A DNA stretch of 64,000 bases from the NCBI GenBank assembly GCA_940671915.1, contig CALNVZ010003434.1, positions 26,659,818-26,723,817 on the forward strand, read 5' to 3'. The notes under the pieces are model-generated. The model did not search any database. It was not told the DNA's origin and was given only the letters and a program-made list of their open reading frames with translations. The DNA comes from Paracentrotus lividus. Taxonomy: Eukaryota > Echinodermata > Echinoidea > Camarodonta > Echinidae. This document shows, piece after piece, positions 1 through 12,700 of the stretch (the stretch's first letter is position 1; every line of letters starts with the position of its first letter). The translations under genes were made by a program, and so were the position numbers.

Positions 1-900
1 AGAAAGGAATCTTACGGGAAATGTTGTGTAACTTGGGTATAGACTCTCTTAGCGTCTGACCGTCGATAATCGCGATAACAATGCCCTGAATAAAGACCGT
101 GGTAAAAGGAGGTGCAAGCTGTGCAGTGCAGGAATCGTTAAGGTATATTTATAGATATTTGTTTTTATGAATATCAAAAACGCCGGGGGAAAATATTGAC
201 CAATCAGCAAAGAAGGTTAAAATCTGGAAGAGAAATTAATATGATTTTACTTCACTCAGCGTAAACTAGGAAATCGTGCGCTGCTGAATTTTACAGAAAG
301 CTTTTAGTGACTGCTGTTTTTGACCAAAATATTCATTTTCACACAGAAAAACCGACCCAAAAAATGACTAAAATGGGAGATTTTAAAGGCTCAAAAACGG
401 CGAGGGGTTAAGGGGTAAAGAAAATAGTTCTTTCCCAAGGTGTTTTACTTGTTTTATATAACATTAACCCTCATTAAACTGTGGGTAACTAAGTAATGGA
501 TCTTCTCGGATTTTTTCTTTTATTCGCAGTATATTTCAACAAAACTCCGGGTTTTTTCGGGGCATTCCCTTCCATTGGACAATGCGGGGTTGCGTGAAAT
601 GGTTTTCCTAGAAAGAAGCCCATACGTTTTCAATATGAAATGGCTTCTTGTTGGCCTTTTCTAACTTTTAATAACTCCGTTTGAGTTCGGTATTTCGAAC
701 TCATGTTGAAACAATGTTTGACACAAATATGCATGGTACAATTTACTGGATGATTCGAATAAATTTCAAATTCAATTCAATATATAATGAGAACAATCAT
801 TATTATAACATATATATCGAATAATAATTTCAATTTGACATATTATGATATAAGATAAATGTGAACTTATATATAAAGCATTATGCCTAATTCTTTGGTT
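1..900. other. AT-rich stretch with no recognised gene
   Basis: I see no credible coding region, RNA gene or clear repeat here. Open frames are short and the sequence becomes very AT-rich after about position 720. Confidence 0.5.
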
Positions 901-1680
901 TGCAATGGCGGAAGGGAACAGGCTGCGATTCATTTGGTTACAGCAACACGATGAGGGAACAGAGGTTCACGTTTCACGTGACCGGCTGGCTGGGAAGAGC
1001 GATGCTGGCAGTCCCAGAGGCACAGGAAAAAGTTTCCCTGGGCCTTGGTTCCGGCTAACGCAAGATCTGGTAATCGCAGCCTGTCCCCAAAGGCCTTTTC
1101 ATGGCGCTCTTGCCATTCCTGGCTTCCTGGAGGGATAATTGGGAAATTCATATTAGTTAGGCAGAACGGTAGCGTCAAAAAACAATCCCCGTCAATTAGT
1201 AAGCAATTAAGATACTTGGAACAAAGCAATCAAAGCCAAACACAAAAAATAACCGCCCGACAACGTTATGTAATAAAAAACGCAAAGTACAATCTGAAAT
1301 ATTTCTGTCAAGTAAATCAGCCCAAACCAAGCGCATGCCAATGTCAATATCAAGCCCAACCAGTCCCATCGATGAAAAATAAGACAAGCCCAACCAACCA
1401 TTCATATAAACAATCAGGGCCGACGCAACCATCCCCGTCATTTATCAAAAGCCCACCAAACCAACCATGTCAAATATCAAGCCCCAACCAACCACCTTTG
1501 TTATTAATCAAGGCTAACAAAATCATGTCAATAATCAAAGTCCAACAACCATCCAAGTCAGTAATTTCAACAAGAACCTAGCAGCCTTTTGTCAAAGTAA
1601 TCTTGTAGAAGTGTAAACAGAATCAAGAAAAAGATGTGCATGTGAAGGTTTAATCTCATGTAATGAAGCAAAAGAAAGAA
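901..1680. other. GC-richer block followed by a degenerate short tandem repeat
   Basis: Positions about 905-1140 are GC-richer than their surroundings and open in several frames, but no protein family is recognisable. A short inverted pair (CAGGCTGCGATT near 920 and its complement near 1072) suggests a foldback repeat. Positions about 1310-1560 contain loose repeats of a CAA/CCAACC-rich phrase such as ATCAAGCCCAACCA. The 60-180-residue open frames here look like low-complexity by-products. Confidence 0.35.
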
Positions 1681-1681
1681 C

Positions 1682-2387
1682 TTGGAATTGAAAATGGCCA
1701 AGAAAGTAAGGACACCAGGAATGAATGGCCTACAGTGGAATGTTAATGAAACATTCTGGTTCCCTGGTCTCAAAATTTATGATAGAAGTTCTTTTCATGC
1801 AGCATATGAAGATGCTCTATGTCTGCTTCACAAAGGCAAAGGGGTGATAAAATTGATCCCCAAGCCGCAACAAAGGAAAAACACCAATTGAATAATCTGG
1901 AGACCAAATTACCCTGAAAAATGTTGATGCAGGAAAATTCTTTCAAATGGCTTAGCCAAAAGAATCTCCTAAAGTGATAGGAAATCCTGATCAACCTATC
2001 AACAGACAGGCCTTTATAGAAGGGTAGATTGACAGTTGGTGAAGGGATTCGATTAATTGCAGAACTTATGTTTTTGTATTTGCAGAAAAAAAAGAATTTT
2101 CAAGGGATAATTATGGCATTAGATCTTACAAAGGCCATTCGAATAACATTAACGCCATTCATTCTTTTTTCCATATGTTTGGAAGGCTTATAACTTTTGG
2201 GGTCTTCCATTATTCAGTGGGGTAAAAACAGTCCTATAAGGATATCAGTATTGTGTTCTTGGTAAAGCGATTCACCACAGGATAATTTAAAGTAAGCAGA
2301 GGAGTCAGACAAGGTGACGCCTCTCGCGCCCCTTACTATTTAATTTAGGGGATTAGAGGTGTATTTGAATAGAGTCAGAATAATTGC

Positions 2388-2418
<31 letters not shown>
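1682..2418 (+). mobile_element. Decayed L1-like LINE (reverse transcriptase fragment with poly(A) tail)
   Basis: Translating in shifting frames gives pieces in the order expected of an L1-type reverse transcriptase: a PGMNGL-like segment, KGVIKLIPKP, a remnant of WRPITLLNVD, a FIEGR-like piece, IIMALDLTKA and FKVSRGVRQGD. Several frameshifts and stops separate them, so the copy is dead. The YxDD core and everything after RQGD are missing. A run of about 28 A residues at 2391-2418 fits an L1-style 3' tail, although the reverse transcriptase is cut short just before it. Confidence 0.65.
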
Positions 2419-2420
<2 letters not shown>

Positions 2421-2540
2421 AAAGGGTTTTAAAGGGTCGTTAGTGCACTGTAGTGGAACTGTGCGTGTTTGGTATAAAATAACACTGTCCTTTTTGATTG
2501 TTCACGTTTTCATATGCCATTGCATTTCTTATTACAATAA

Positions 2541-2665
2541 ACTTTCACTTCAAGATCGTATGATGCTTCAAATTCCATTTCAGATAACTGTTGAAAATTG
2601 CATGAAAATTTTCAACAGTTATCTGAAATGGAATTTGAAGCATCATGCGATCTTGAAGTGAAAGT
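2541..2665. repeat. Near-perfect 59-bp-arm hairpin
   Basis: The left arm 2541-2599 and right arm 2607-2665 are reverse complements with about one mismatch, separated by a 7-nt loop. It stands between the LINE poly(A) tract and the GC-motif satellite. No transposon ends or target duplication were identified, so it may be a young inverted duplication or part of a foldback element. The transcript would fold into a 125-nt stem-loop. Confidence 0.85.
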
Positions 2666-3500
2666 GTATTCGCTTCGCGCTCGCATAATAATCTATTGCA
2701 AACTGTACTTGAATTCGTTCCGCTTTTTATGCATGTATATAGGTATTAACGTCACGATCATGACGATGGTACGTTTTAAACACCAGCTCCCTCCCCGTTT
2801 CGCTACAAGTATCCTGTTTTCCCAGGTCACTATGATTAAGAAAATTTTCAGCTCGCGCCGCTTCGTGCTCGCACAATGCGGCCCTAATTGGTCGTCCATA
2901 TTTAAATAGTTTGCGTTTGTTTGCATTACGTCATGGTGGTTCGCTTTTATCACCAGTTACTAGCCCTCCATCAAGTTCGCGCTTACATGTAACACAACAA
3001 ATACGATGTTTCAGTTCAATATTATTGAGACAATTTTCAGCTTGCGCTTCGCGCTCGCATTATTACAGCCCTATTATTATAAATTCGACGATATTCATAT
3101 TATCATGATTACACTAGTACTCATATGCATAATAATGTGCATGTGTGTATATTATATAGTCATTACACCATGATGGTCCCCGTTTTAAGCCCCTTCCCTG
3201 TTTCGCGTTCGCATTATTCTACAATAAATGTCCCATTTCATGTCACTTTAACTGAGAAAATTTTCAGCTCGCGCTTCGCGCTCGCATAATGGCCCTAAGA
3301 TATATACCAGTAGATAGTCACATGCATAAATGAGTGTATATCTTGCCATTACATTATGATGGTTCTTCCTTGAAACCAATTAAAGCCACTTCCTCTTTTT
3401 GCGCTCGCATTATGCTACAGATGCCCCATTTTTTTTAAATTATTATTGAGAATTTTTTCTGCTCGCGCTTCGCGCTCGCATTATACAATACTAACTGGAT
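2665..3500 (+). repeat. Satellite-like tandem units carrying the CGCGCTTCGCGCTCGCAT motif
   Basis: A phrase of the form TTTTCAGCTCGCGCTTCGCG followed by CTCGCAT recurs near 2669, 2850, 3040, 3265 and 3465, with shorter variants near 3209 and 3400. Copies are roughly 190-225 bp apart and are separated by AT-rich filler that also shares phrases (CATTACACCATGATGG). The same GC motif reappears near 19690, 20105 and 20310. Open frames across this region are repeat by-products. Confidence 0.7.
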
Positions 3501-3782
3501 TTTTTTCATATTTATATGCATATGTGTATATAAGCATTACCCCCACCTTCAATAATGTACACTGCGATCATACTATGTGCAACATTGAGGTAAAGAGGAA
3601 ATATCGACGATCATCCCCCCAATTGCCAAAACAAATCGACACCGTTGGCGGCATTAGTTACCCAGAGGTAAGAGAATCTCTATGATCAGAGTCAGTTTGG
3701 TGTAGCATGTAGAAAGTGATCCTGACCCAAAGATGAAGAGAGGAAGACATAAGTGTATTTTAAAGATGCAAACTATACTTAC

Positions 3783-6700
3783 AGGTCAACTAAACTTGTT
3801 AATCCCACAAAACTCCCTTCTCCGACGATTGTGATCTGATTATTGTCAAGATACCTGTTGAAAAACAAAATGCACTTCATAGAAAATATAATGAAAAAGG
3901 TAAGGAAATAGATAATTAATATGAGTTTTAAATTAATAAATTTGTATTTAATCGAGCAATATTGACAAAATAACAATACAAATACTTACAGGAATTGTAA
4001 ACTTGTTAATCCTTCAAAAGTCCCTTCTTCGATGATTGCGATCTGATTATTCTGAAGATCCCTGTTGATAGGCAAAATGCATTTCATAGAAAAGATAGTG
4101 AATTAAGACAATCAGGTTAAGATTAGATAATGGCAAATTAGTAGGTGCATGCGGTTAAAAAGTTAAGGATATAGATAATTAATATAAGTTTTGAATTCAT
4201 AAATTTGTATTCATTCGAGCAATATTGACAAAATAACAATACAAATTGCATGACAGCTGGCATGTTTGGTACATTTTATTCAATAAATTGTGCTAGAGTT
4301 TGTTACTTATTTGAGTAACGTGCACTAAGTGCATTCAAAAAATAATTATACTTACAGGGACCATAAACTTGTTAATCCTTCAGTGATGTAAACTATACTT
4401 ACAGGACTAATAAACTTGTTAATCCTTCAAAAGCCCCTTCTTCGATGTTTGTGATCTGATTATTCTGAAGATCCCTGTTGATAGGCAAAATGCATTTCAT
4501 AGAAAAGATAGTGAATTTAGAAATTTACGTAAGATAAGATGGTGGCAAATTAGAAGGTGCATGCGGTTAAAAGGGTAAGGAGATAGATAATTAATATGAG
4601 TTTTGAATTCATATATTTGAATTCAATCGAGCAATATTGACAAAATAACAATACAAATTGCATGAAAGCTGGCATGTTTGGTGTATTTTAATCAATAAAT
4701 TGTGCTAGAATTTGTAACCTATTTATGTAACATGCATTAAGTGTAAAGATGTAAACTATACTTACAGGAGTTCTAAACTTGTTAATCCTTCAAAAGTCTC
4801 TTCTTCGATGATTGTGATCTGATTATTGTCAAGATACCTGTTGATTGGCAAAATGCATTTCATAGAAAGGAGAGTGAATTTAGACAATCAGGTTAAGATG
4901 AGATAGTAGCAAATTATTAGGTGCATGCGGTTAATAGGGTAAGGAGATAGATAATTAATATGAGTTTGAAATCAATATATTGAAATTCATTCGAGCAATA
5001 TTGACAAAACACTCAATAAGCATAAATGCATGAGGATCACGGGATATTTTAAATGGTCCCTAGTCAATGAGTAAATACTAATTAATTGCATGTGTAAGAT
5101 ACAAACTTAGTTGCGATCGTTTTTTATTAATCAATAAATTGTGCTGGAGTTTGTTCTACAAAATTTTTGAATAGTAAACCAAAAGTCCCAAAGGTCGAAT
5201 CAAAAAATTAATATTACACTTACTTAGAGATTCAAATAAATACGTAGTAATCCCTATACAGAGATGTAACAACTATGACTCTACAGGATTTCAAATGAAC
5301 ACTTGAATTTAATCCCACAATTGCACTTCGCTCCTCCACGATTGATGTTATCTTATTATTGTTCAAAAGATACTGTTGAATAAACAAAATCGCATATCTA
5401 TAAGAAAATGTATACAATGATAATTTAGACACAGAATATGTGGTAATTATATCATATTTCACAAATAATCAATTAATATCTGACTCTCTTCAAAAAGTTA
5501 ACACGAGACTTAAATAATTAGATAATCCGCAATGCACGAATTAATCATATAATAAATCTACTATCGTCTATTTTATACGCTGTGCATTAGGGTCCAAATT
5601 GACAGACTATACACAACACACTGCATTGTAAAGCTTAAGATCACCATGCATTTTTTCTTAGCGACCATATGTCAACAATCACAGGATGATATGCTAGAGC
5701 TATTATACCTTATCATGCGAATAAAATATATCACATATAGCTGTAATTTCAAAGATGATGAAAGCCATATACAATCACAGGTTTTTCAGAGAAGCGTAAA
5801 CATTGTATAATAAGAACATCCACACACTGCTCTCATCGATGCATTGTGATCTGATCTCGTACAGATCTAATTTCATTGAAACAAATGCATTCATAGAAAG
5901 GATAGTGAATTATAGACACTCAGGTTAAGATGAGATAGTACGCAATATCAGGATCAATGCGGTAATAGGGTAAGGTGAATAGATAAATATATGAGTTTTG
6001 AACTTTAAATTTGATTTTCATCGACAATATGACAAAATAACAAACAATGCATGAAATACTACATGTTGTACATTTAATCAATAAATTGCTAGTTTCTTAC
6101 CTTTTGAATACGTGCACAAGTGCATTTCAAAAATTAATTATACTTACAGGGACCATAAACTATGTTATACCTTCCTCGATGTAAAACTATGACATACAGA
6201 GACTTACACATATCATGATCACCCAATAAAAGCTCCCTACCAAAGCATTGTGGAACATACGATTAAAAACAATAGATAACCTTTCGATGTAAGTAGTTTA
6301 CAAAACAATATTAAGCACTTTTCATAGGAAAAATAGGATAATGAATTCTAGCCAGATAGTTGGTTAAAATTAAGTTATGTTTCTATGGTCCCTGTAATAT
6401 AGCGATTATAAAAAAATTGTTTAAACTGAATATTCAACTTGTTGACATTAATATGAAGTTTTGCAGTATTTACCTATAAACTTATGTAAATTTTAAGATA
6501 TACGTACAATATTACGTCTAGCAACACAAAAATAACAGTAACATAATGTCATGAAGGACTGAACACCTTTTTTCTAACAATATTTAGTCAATTAAAATTA
6601 TGTGCTAATTTTAGAAGGTAGGTAGAGAATAAAATAGATTCTAATTAAATAATGACATTTTGTGCAATTCAATAAATTTGACATTTGTCATTCGAGCAAT

Positions 6701-9700
6701 CATTGAGCAATAACAATACACAATTGCATGTAAAACGGTATGTTGACTAATTTTTTATATCATTAATATATTTGTCTGACCGATGGTATGTTTACCTATT
6801 TAAAATAACGGCACTTTGAAATGTGCATGAAATATATCTATAAAATATACTTCTTAATTCAATAAGGGACCTAATATAACTGTGTCACTATTCCTATACC
6901 ATATGTATAAACTATACCTTACAGGACCCGTCAATAATGCACACACTTGTCTACAATTCCCGACCAAAAGCTCCACTTTCCCTCGACAATGCTGTAATCT
7001 AGATTATTGTAAAGAATCCTGTGATATAAACCCATAAGAATAGTCATTTCTCATAGAGATTATACTTAATAGAATATTTAGATCGTATCATCGGTTAAAT
7101 TTATGCTTAAATGTTACTGAATTAGCAGCTTTGACAAAAGTTAACGTAAGAGACAATATACTTAGATACATGAGGATTCTTCAGAAATGAAAATTTCAAG
7201 TAAATACTGTCAGATCATTCAGAAGAATGGCGGTACGCAATATTGTAGAAGAAGTATTAACAAGCTAGTACTAATACATGCATGAACAATATGTACACTG
7301 TATATTTACTACATTTTAGATCAATTTAGATATTATGGCTAGGTATGTTTTGTTGCTCATCTATTCGGAATATTGCTCGATAAACATCGCAGTCTAAGTA
7401 AGTAATACAATGATCAAATGTATGTAAATCTATACATTACAGTAAAACACTAAATCATTATAAAATCTTAGTCTAAATCTTCCTTACCTTACAATTACAG
7501 TGTATATTCCTCTTTCTCTTTGGATGACTGATGGTTAGCTTATTTGGTTTTATATTGTCACAAGAGTACCATGGTAGTTGCATGACAATAATCAAAACTA
7601 ATTCAACAGATAAACAGTATCGAGAAATTCTGAGAGAATAGAGTGGTTAATTTAGTAGGTGAATAAGCGGCTTAGTAATAAAGTAAAAGAGATAAATAAT
7701 TAATATAGTTTTTGAATTCATAAATTTGTATTATATCGTAAATATTGACAAAATAACAGTACAAATTCATGAAAGCTGACCCTTTTCTACATTTTAGTCA
7801 ATAAATTGTGCTAGAGTTTAAAAAGGTAAGAAGATAGATAATTAATATGAGTTTTTAATTCATATATTTGAATTCATTCGAGCAATATTGACAAAATAAA
7901 TACAAATTGCATGAAAACTGGCATGTTTTGTACATTTTAATCAATAAATTGTGCTAGGGTTGTACTTTTGAATTAACGTGCACTGATTGCATTTCAAAAA
8001 TTAATTATACTTACAGGGACCATAAACTTGTTAATCTTCAGTGATGTAAACTATACTTACAGGACTTCTAAACTTGTTAATCCCAGAAAAGCTCCTTCTC
8101 CCGACGATTGTGATCTGATTATTGTAAAGATACCTGTTGATAAACAAAATGCATTTCATAGAAAATATAATGAATTTAGAAAGATATGTGGTAATTAGTA
8201 TGTGAATGCGCTTAAAAAGTAACGAGATAAATAATTAATATGAGTTTTGAATTCATAAATTTGTATTTAATCGTACAATATTGACAAAATAACAGTACAA
8301 ATTGCATGAAAGCTGACACCTTTCTACATTTTAGTCAATAAATTGTGCTAGAGTTTAAAAGGTAAGAAGATAGATAATTAATATGAGTTTTGAATTCATA
8401 ATTTGAATTCATTCGAGCAATATTGACAAAATAACAATACAAATTGCATGAAAACTGGCATGTTTTGTACATTTTAATCAATAAATTGTCTAGGGTTGTT
8501 ACCTTTTTGAATAACGTGCACTGATTGCATTTCAAAAATTAATTATACTTACAGGGACCATAAACTTGTTAATCCTTCAGTGATGTAAACTATACTTACA
8601 GGACTTCTAAACTTGTTATCCCACAAAATCCCTTCTCCGACGATTGGATCTGATTATTGTAAAGATACCTGTTGATAACAAAAATGCATTTCATAGAAAA
8701 TATAATGAATTTAGAAAGATAGTGGTAATTTAGTATGTGAATGCGCTTAAAAAAGTAACGAGATAAATAATTAATATGAGTTTTAATTCATAAATTTGTA
8801 TTTAATCGTACAATATTGACAAAATAACAGTACTAATTGCATGAAAGCTGACACCTTTTCTACATTTTAGTCAATAAATTGTGCTAGAGTTAAAAAGTAA
8901 GAAGATAGATAATTAAATGATTTGAATTCATAAATTTGAATTCATTCGAGCAATATTGACAAAATAACAATACAAATTGCATGAAAACTGCATGTTTTGT
9001 AAATTTAAAATCAATAAATTGTGCTAGGGTTGTTACCTTTTTGAATAACGTGCACTGATTGCATTTCAAAAATTAATTATACTTACAGGGAACATAAACT
9101 TGTTAATCCTTCAGTGATGTAAACTATACTTACAGGACTTCTAAACTTGTTAATCCTTCAAAAGTCCCTTCTTCGATTGTTGTGATCTGATTATTCTGAA
9201 GATACCTGTTGATAGACATAATGCATTTCATAGAAAATATAATGAGTTTAGAAAGATAGTGGTAATTTAGTATGTGCATGCGCTTGAAAAAGTAACGAGA
9301 TAAATAATTAATATGAGTTTTTAATTCATAAATTTGTATTTAATCGTGCAATACTGACAAAATAACAGTACAAATTGCATAAAAGCTGACACCTTTTCTA
9401 CATTTTAGTTAATAAATTGTGCAAGGGTTTGTTACCAATTTGAATAAAATACACTAAATGTATTTCAAAGATGTATTTTCCTGTTAATAGGCAAAATGCA
9501 TTACATAGACAAGATAATGAATTTAGAAAATGAAGCTAAGATGAGGTAGTGGCAAATTATTAAGTGCATGTGGAAATAACAAAGGAAAAGAGCTATAAAA
9601 CAAACAAAATGGTTGAATTCACACGCTTTTATTTATTTTAGCCATATTGGCAAAATACAGAAATTCATGAAACCTGTTAGGTTTTCTAATCTTATATTGA

Positions 9701-12700
9701 TATAATGTACTTGAGTTTGTTACCTATAATATAATTATGAAATAAAATGAAAAGTAATCCTGACCCAAATATGAAGAGAGGAAGGCTAATTGTATTTTAA
9801 GATGTAAACTATACTTACAGGAGTTGTAAACTTGTTAATACCGCAAAAGCCCTTTCTTCGATGATTGTGATCTGATTATTCTGAAGATACCTGTTAAAGG
9901 GACTCGTAATTGATAAAACATGGGGAAATCACCTTATCTCGGATGAAATATAACATTCCAATCAGAGCCTGAGGCGTGTTGCGTAATCTCCAGCGACAGC
10001 CCGTCTGGAGGTAATCCGGTAATCCTTCATGGCTATAGACTAACTGACCAGAATTCAGAAGTAAATCTAACGGTTCTAGGACATCTCCCCCGGAGGACAA
10101 CTCCCCCGGGGACAATTCCCGGAGGACAGCTCCCCCAGAGGACAACTCCCCCGGAGGACAACCCTAATCCTAACCCTAACCCTAACCCTAGTAACCCTAT
10201 GTCCTCCGGGGGAGCTGTCCTCCGGGAATTGTCCCCGGGGGAGTTGTCCTCCGGGGGAGATGTCCTGATACGAAATCTAACCTATGTTTTGTTTTTTAAA
10301 TGGAGCATTATACAAGTCCTCTCTTTGAATTTATACGAAGAGACCCGTTGAGAGTCTATTGTTGATGAATCGAGAAACCGAAGCTACTGACCCGACTGAC
10401 TCACTGAATTCGGCCAATTCATGTTTGTGCTGTCCGAATGTTAATCCCCATTAGTCCGACCCATGCGTAAGCCTGACTGACATTGTGTACAAGTCAATGG
10501 AGCTCAGGAAAAACGCGTATTCCCCACGATCTCCGAGTTTCAGGGGACTTTAATAGGCAAAATGCATTTCATAGAAAAGATAGTGAATTTAGACAATCGG
10601 GTTAAGATGAGATAGTGGCAAATTAGTAGGTGCATGCGGTTAAAAGGTTAAAAAGGTAAGGAGATAGATAATTAATATGAGTTTTGAATTCATAAATTTG
10701 AATTCATTCGAGCAATATTGACAAAATAACATTACAAAATGCATGAAAACTGGCATGTTTTGTACATTTTAATCAATAAATTGTGCTAGGGTTTGTTACC
10801 AATGATATAGTTATAAAATAAAATTACATAAAAGTTGGCAGGTTTTTGTACATTTTAATCTATAAATTGTGCTAGAGTTTGACAAAATAACAATACAAAT
10901 TGCATTAAAACTGGCATGTTTTGTACATTTTAATCCATTTGTGATTGAGTTTGTTACTAATTTGAATAAAATACACTAAGTGTATTTCAAAGATGTAAAC
11001 TACCGAGTGAGTCAAAAAAAACTTTACACCTAGAAAAATGTCAATAAAAAGAAAACCAATTTATAAACCTCAAATTATTTGACATATTCTAAAAGAGTAA
11101 CTCCTCCCGCATCTTCTGGTACCATTTTTGTGTGGTATGTCTTTACGCTTGGATGAACACGACGCATTGTTTGCGAACATGTTAATTTTGAATTGTGCCA
11201 GAATGGGAGTAAAATCAAAACAACAAAAAGCTATAAAGAGGCAACTTCATCCTGATTAAAACAGCATAACTTTTTAACGAAAATGTCTTCCGCCTAATAA
11301 CTTGGCAGGGGTGTTGTTACACATATTGACAACATTTTGTATGAAAATTAGATTTATTCGTCAAGTAATGCACGAATGAGTACACATCAAAGAGTAAATT
11401 GCCACTGACAGACCTAAAAGGGCCTCCTAATACTTTTGAAAAGTGATTATTTTGTATTTGACCTGTGCTCACTCATGCCTGACTCTACAGATCTATCTCA
11501 TTTCCATACAAAATGTAGTCAATATGTGTAACAACACCCCTGCCAAGTTATTAAGTGGAAACCATTTTTGTTAAAAAGTTATGCTATTTTAATCAGGATG
11601 AAGTTGCTTTTTTATAGCTTTTTGTTGTTTTGATTTTACTCCCATTCTGGCACAATTCGAAATTGACATGTTCGCAAACAATGCGTCGCGTTCATCCAAC
11701 CGTAAAGATATAACACACAAAATTGGTACCAAAAGATGCAGGAGGGGTTACTCTTTCAGAATATGTATAAGAATTTAGGGTTTATAAATTGGTTTTCTTT
11801 TTATTGACATTTTTCTAGGTATAAAGTTTTTTTTTTACTCACTCGGTATACTTACAGGTGTTGTAAACTTGTTAATCCCACAAAAGCCCCTTCTTCGATG
11901 ATTGTGATCTGTTTATTGTGAAGAAACCTGTTGAAAGGCAAAATGCATTTCATAGAAAAGATACATTTAGAAAATCAAGTTAAGATAAGATAGTGGCAAA
12001 TTATTAGGCCAATGTGGTTAAAAGGGTAAGTAAATAGATCATTAATATGAATTTTTTGAATTCATAAATTTGTATTTATTCGGGCAATATTGACAAAATA
12101 CAGAAATTCATGAAAGCTGGCAGGTTTCTACACTTAAATTAATAGATTGTAATTGAGTTTGCTACCTATAATATAATTATTAAATAAAATTACAAATTTC
12201 ATGAAAAGTAATCCTGACCCAAATATGAAGAGAGGAAGGTTAATTGTATTTTAAAATGTAAACTATACTTACAGGCGTTGTAAACTTGTTAATACCGCAA
12301 AAGCCCCTTCTTCGATGATTGTGATCTGATTGTTCTGAAGAAACCTGTTGAAAGGCAAAATGCATTTCATAGAAAAGATAATGAATTTAGAAAATCAAGT
12401 TAAGATAAGATAATGGCAAATAATTAGGCCAATGTGGTTAAAAAGGTAAGTAGATAGATCATTAATATGAATTTTTGAATTCATAAATTTGTATTTATTC
12501 GAGCAATATTGACAAAATACAGAAATTCATGAAAGCTGGCAGGTTTTCTACACTTAAATTAATAGATTGTAGTTGAGTTTTTTACCCATGATATAGTTAT
12601 AAAATAAAATTACATGAAAGTTGGCAGGTTTATGTACATTTTAATCTATAAATTGTGCTAGAGTTTGTTACCCATTTGAATAACATGCACTATGTGTATT

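Noticed and set aside
905-1229. Overlapping 77- and 99-codon frames on opposite strands
   Set aside because: No family signature, no splice context and a neighbouring inverted repeat; probably a GC-rich repeat fragment.
10161-10199. A true telomere or chromosome end
   Set aside because: Only a few CCCTAA units inside a palindrome with ordinary sequence on both sides; it is interstitial.
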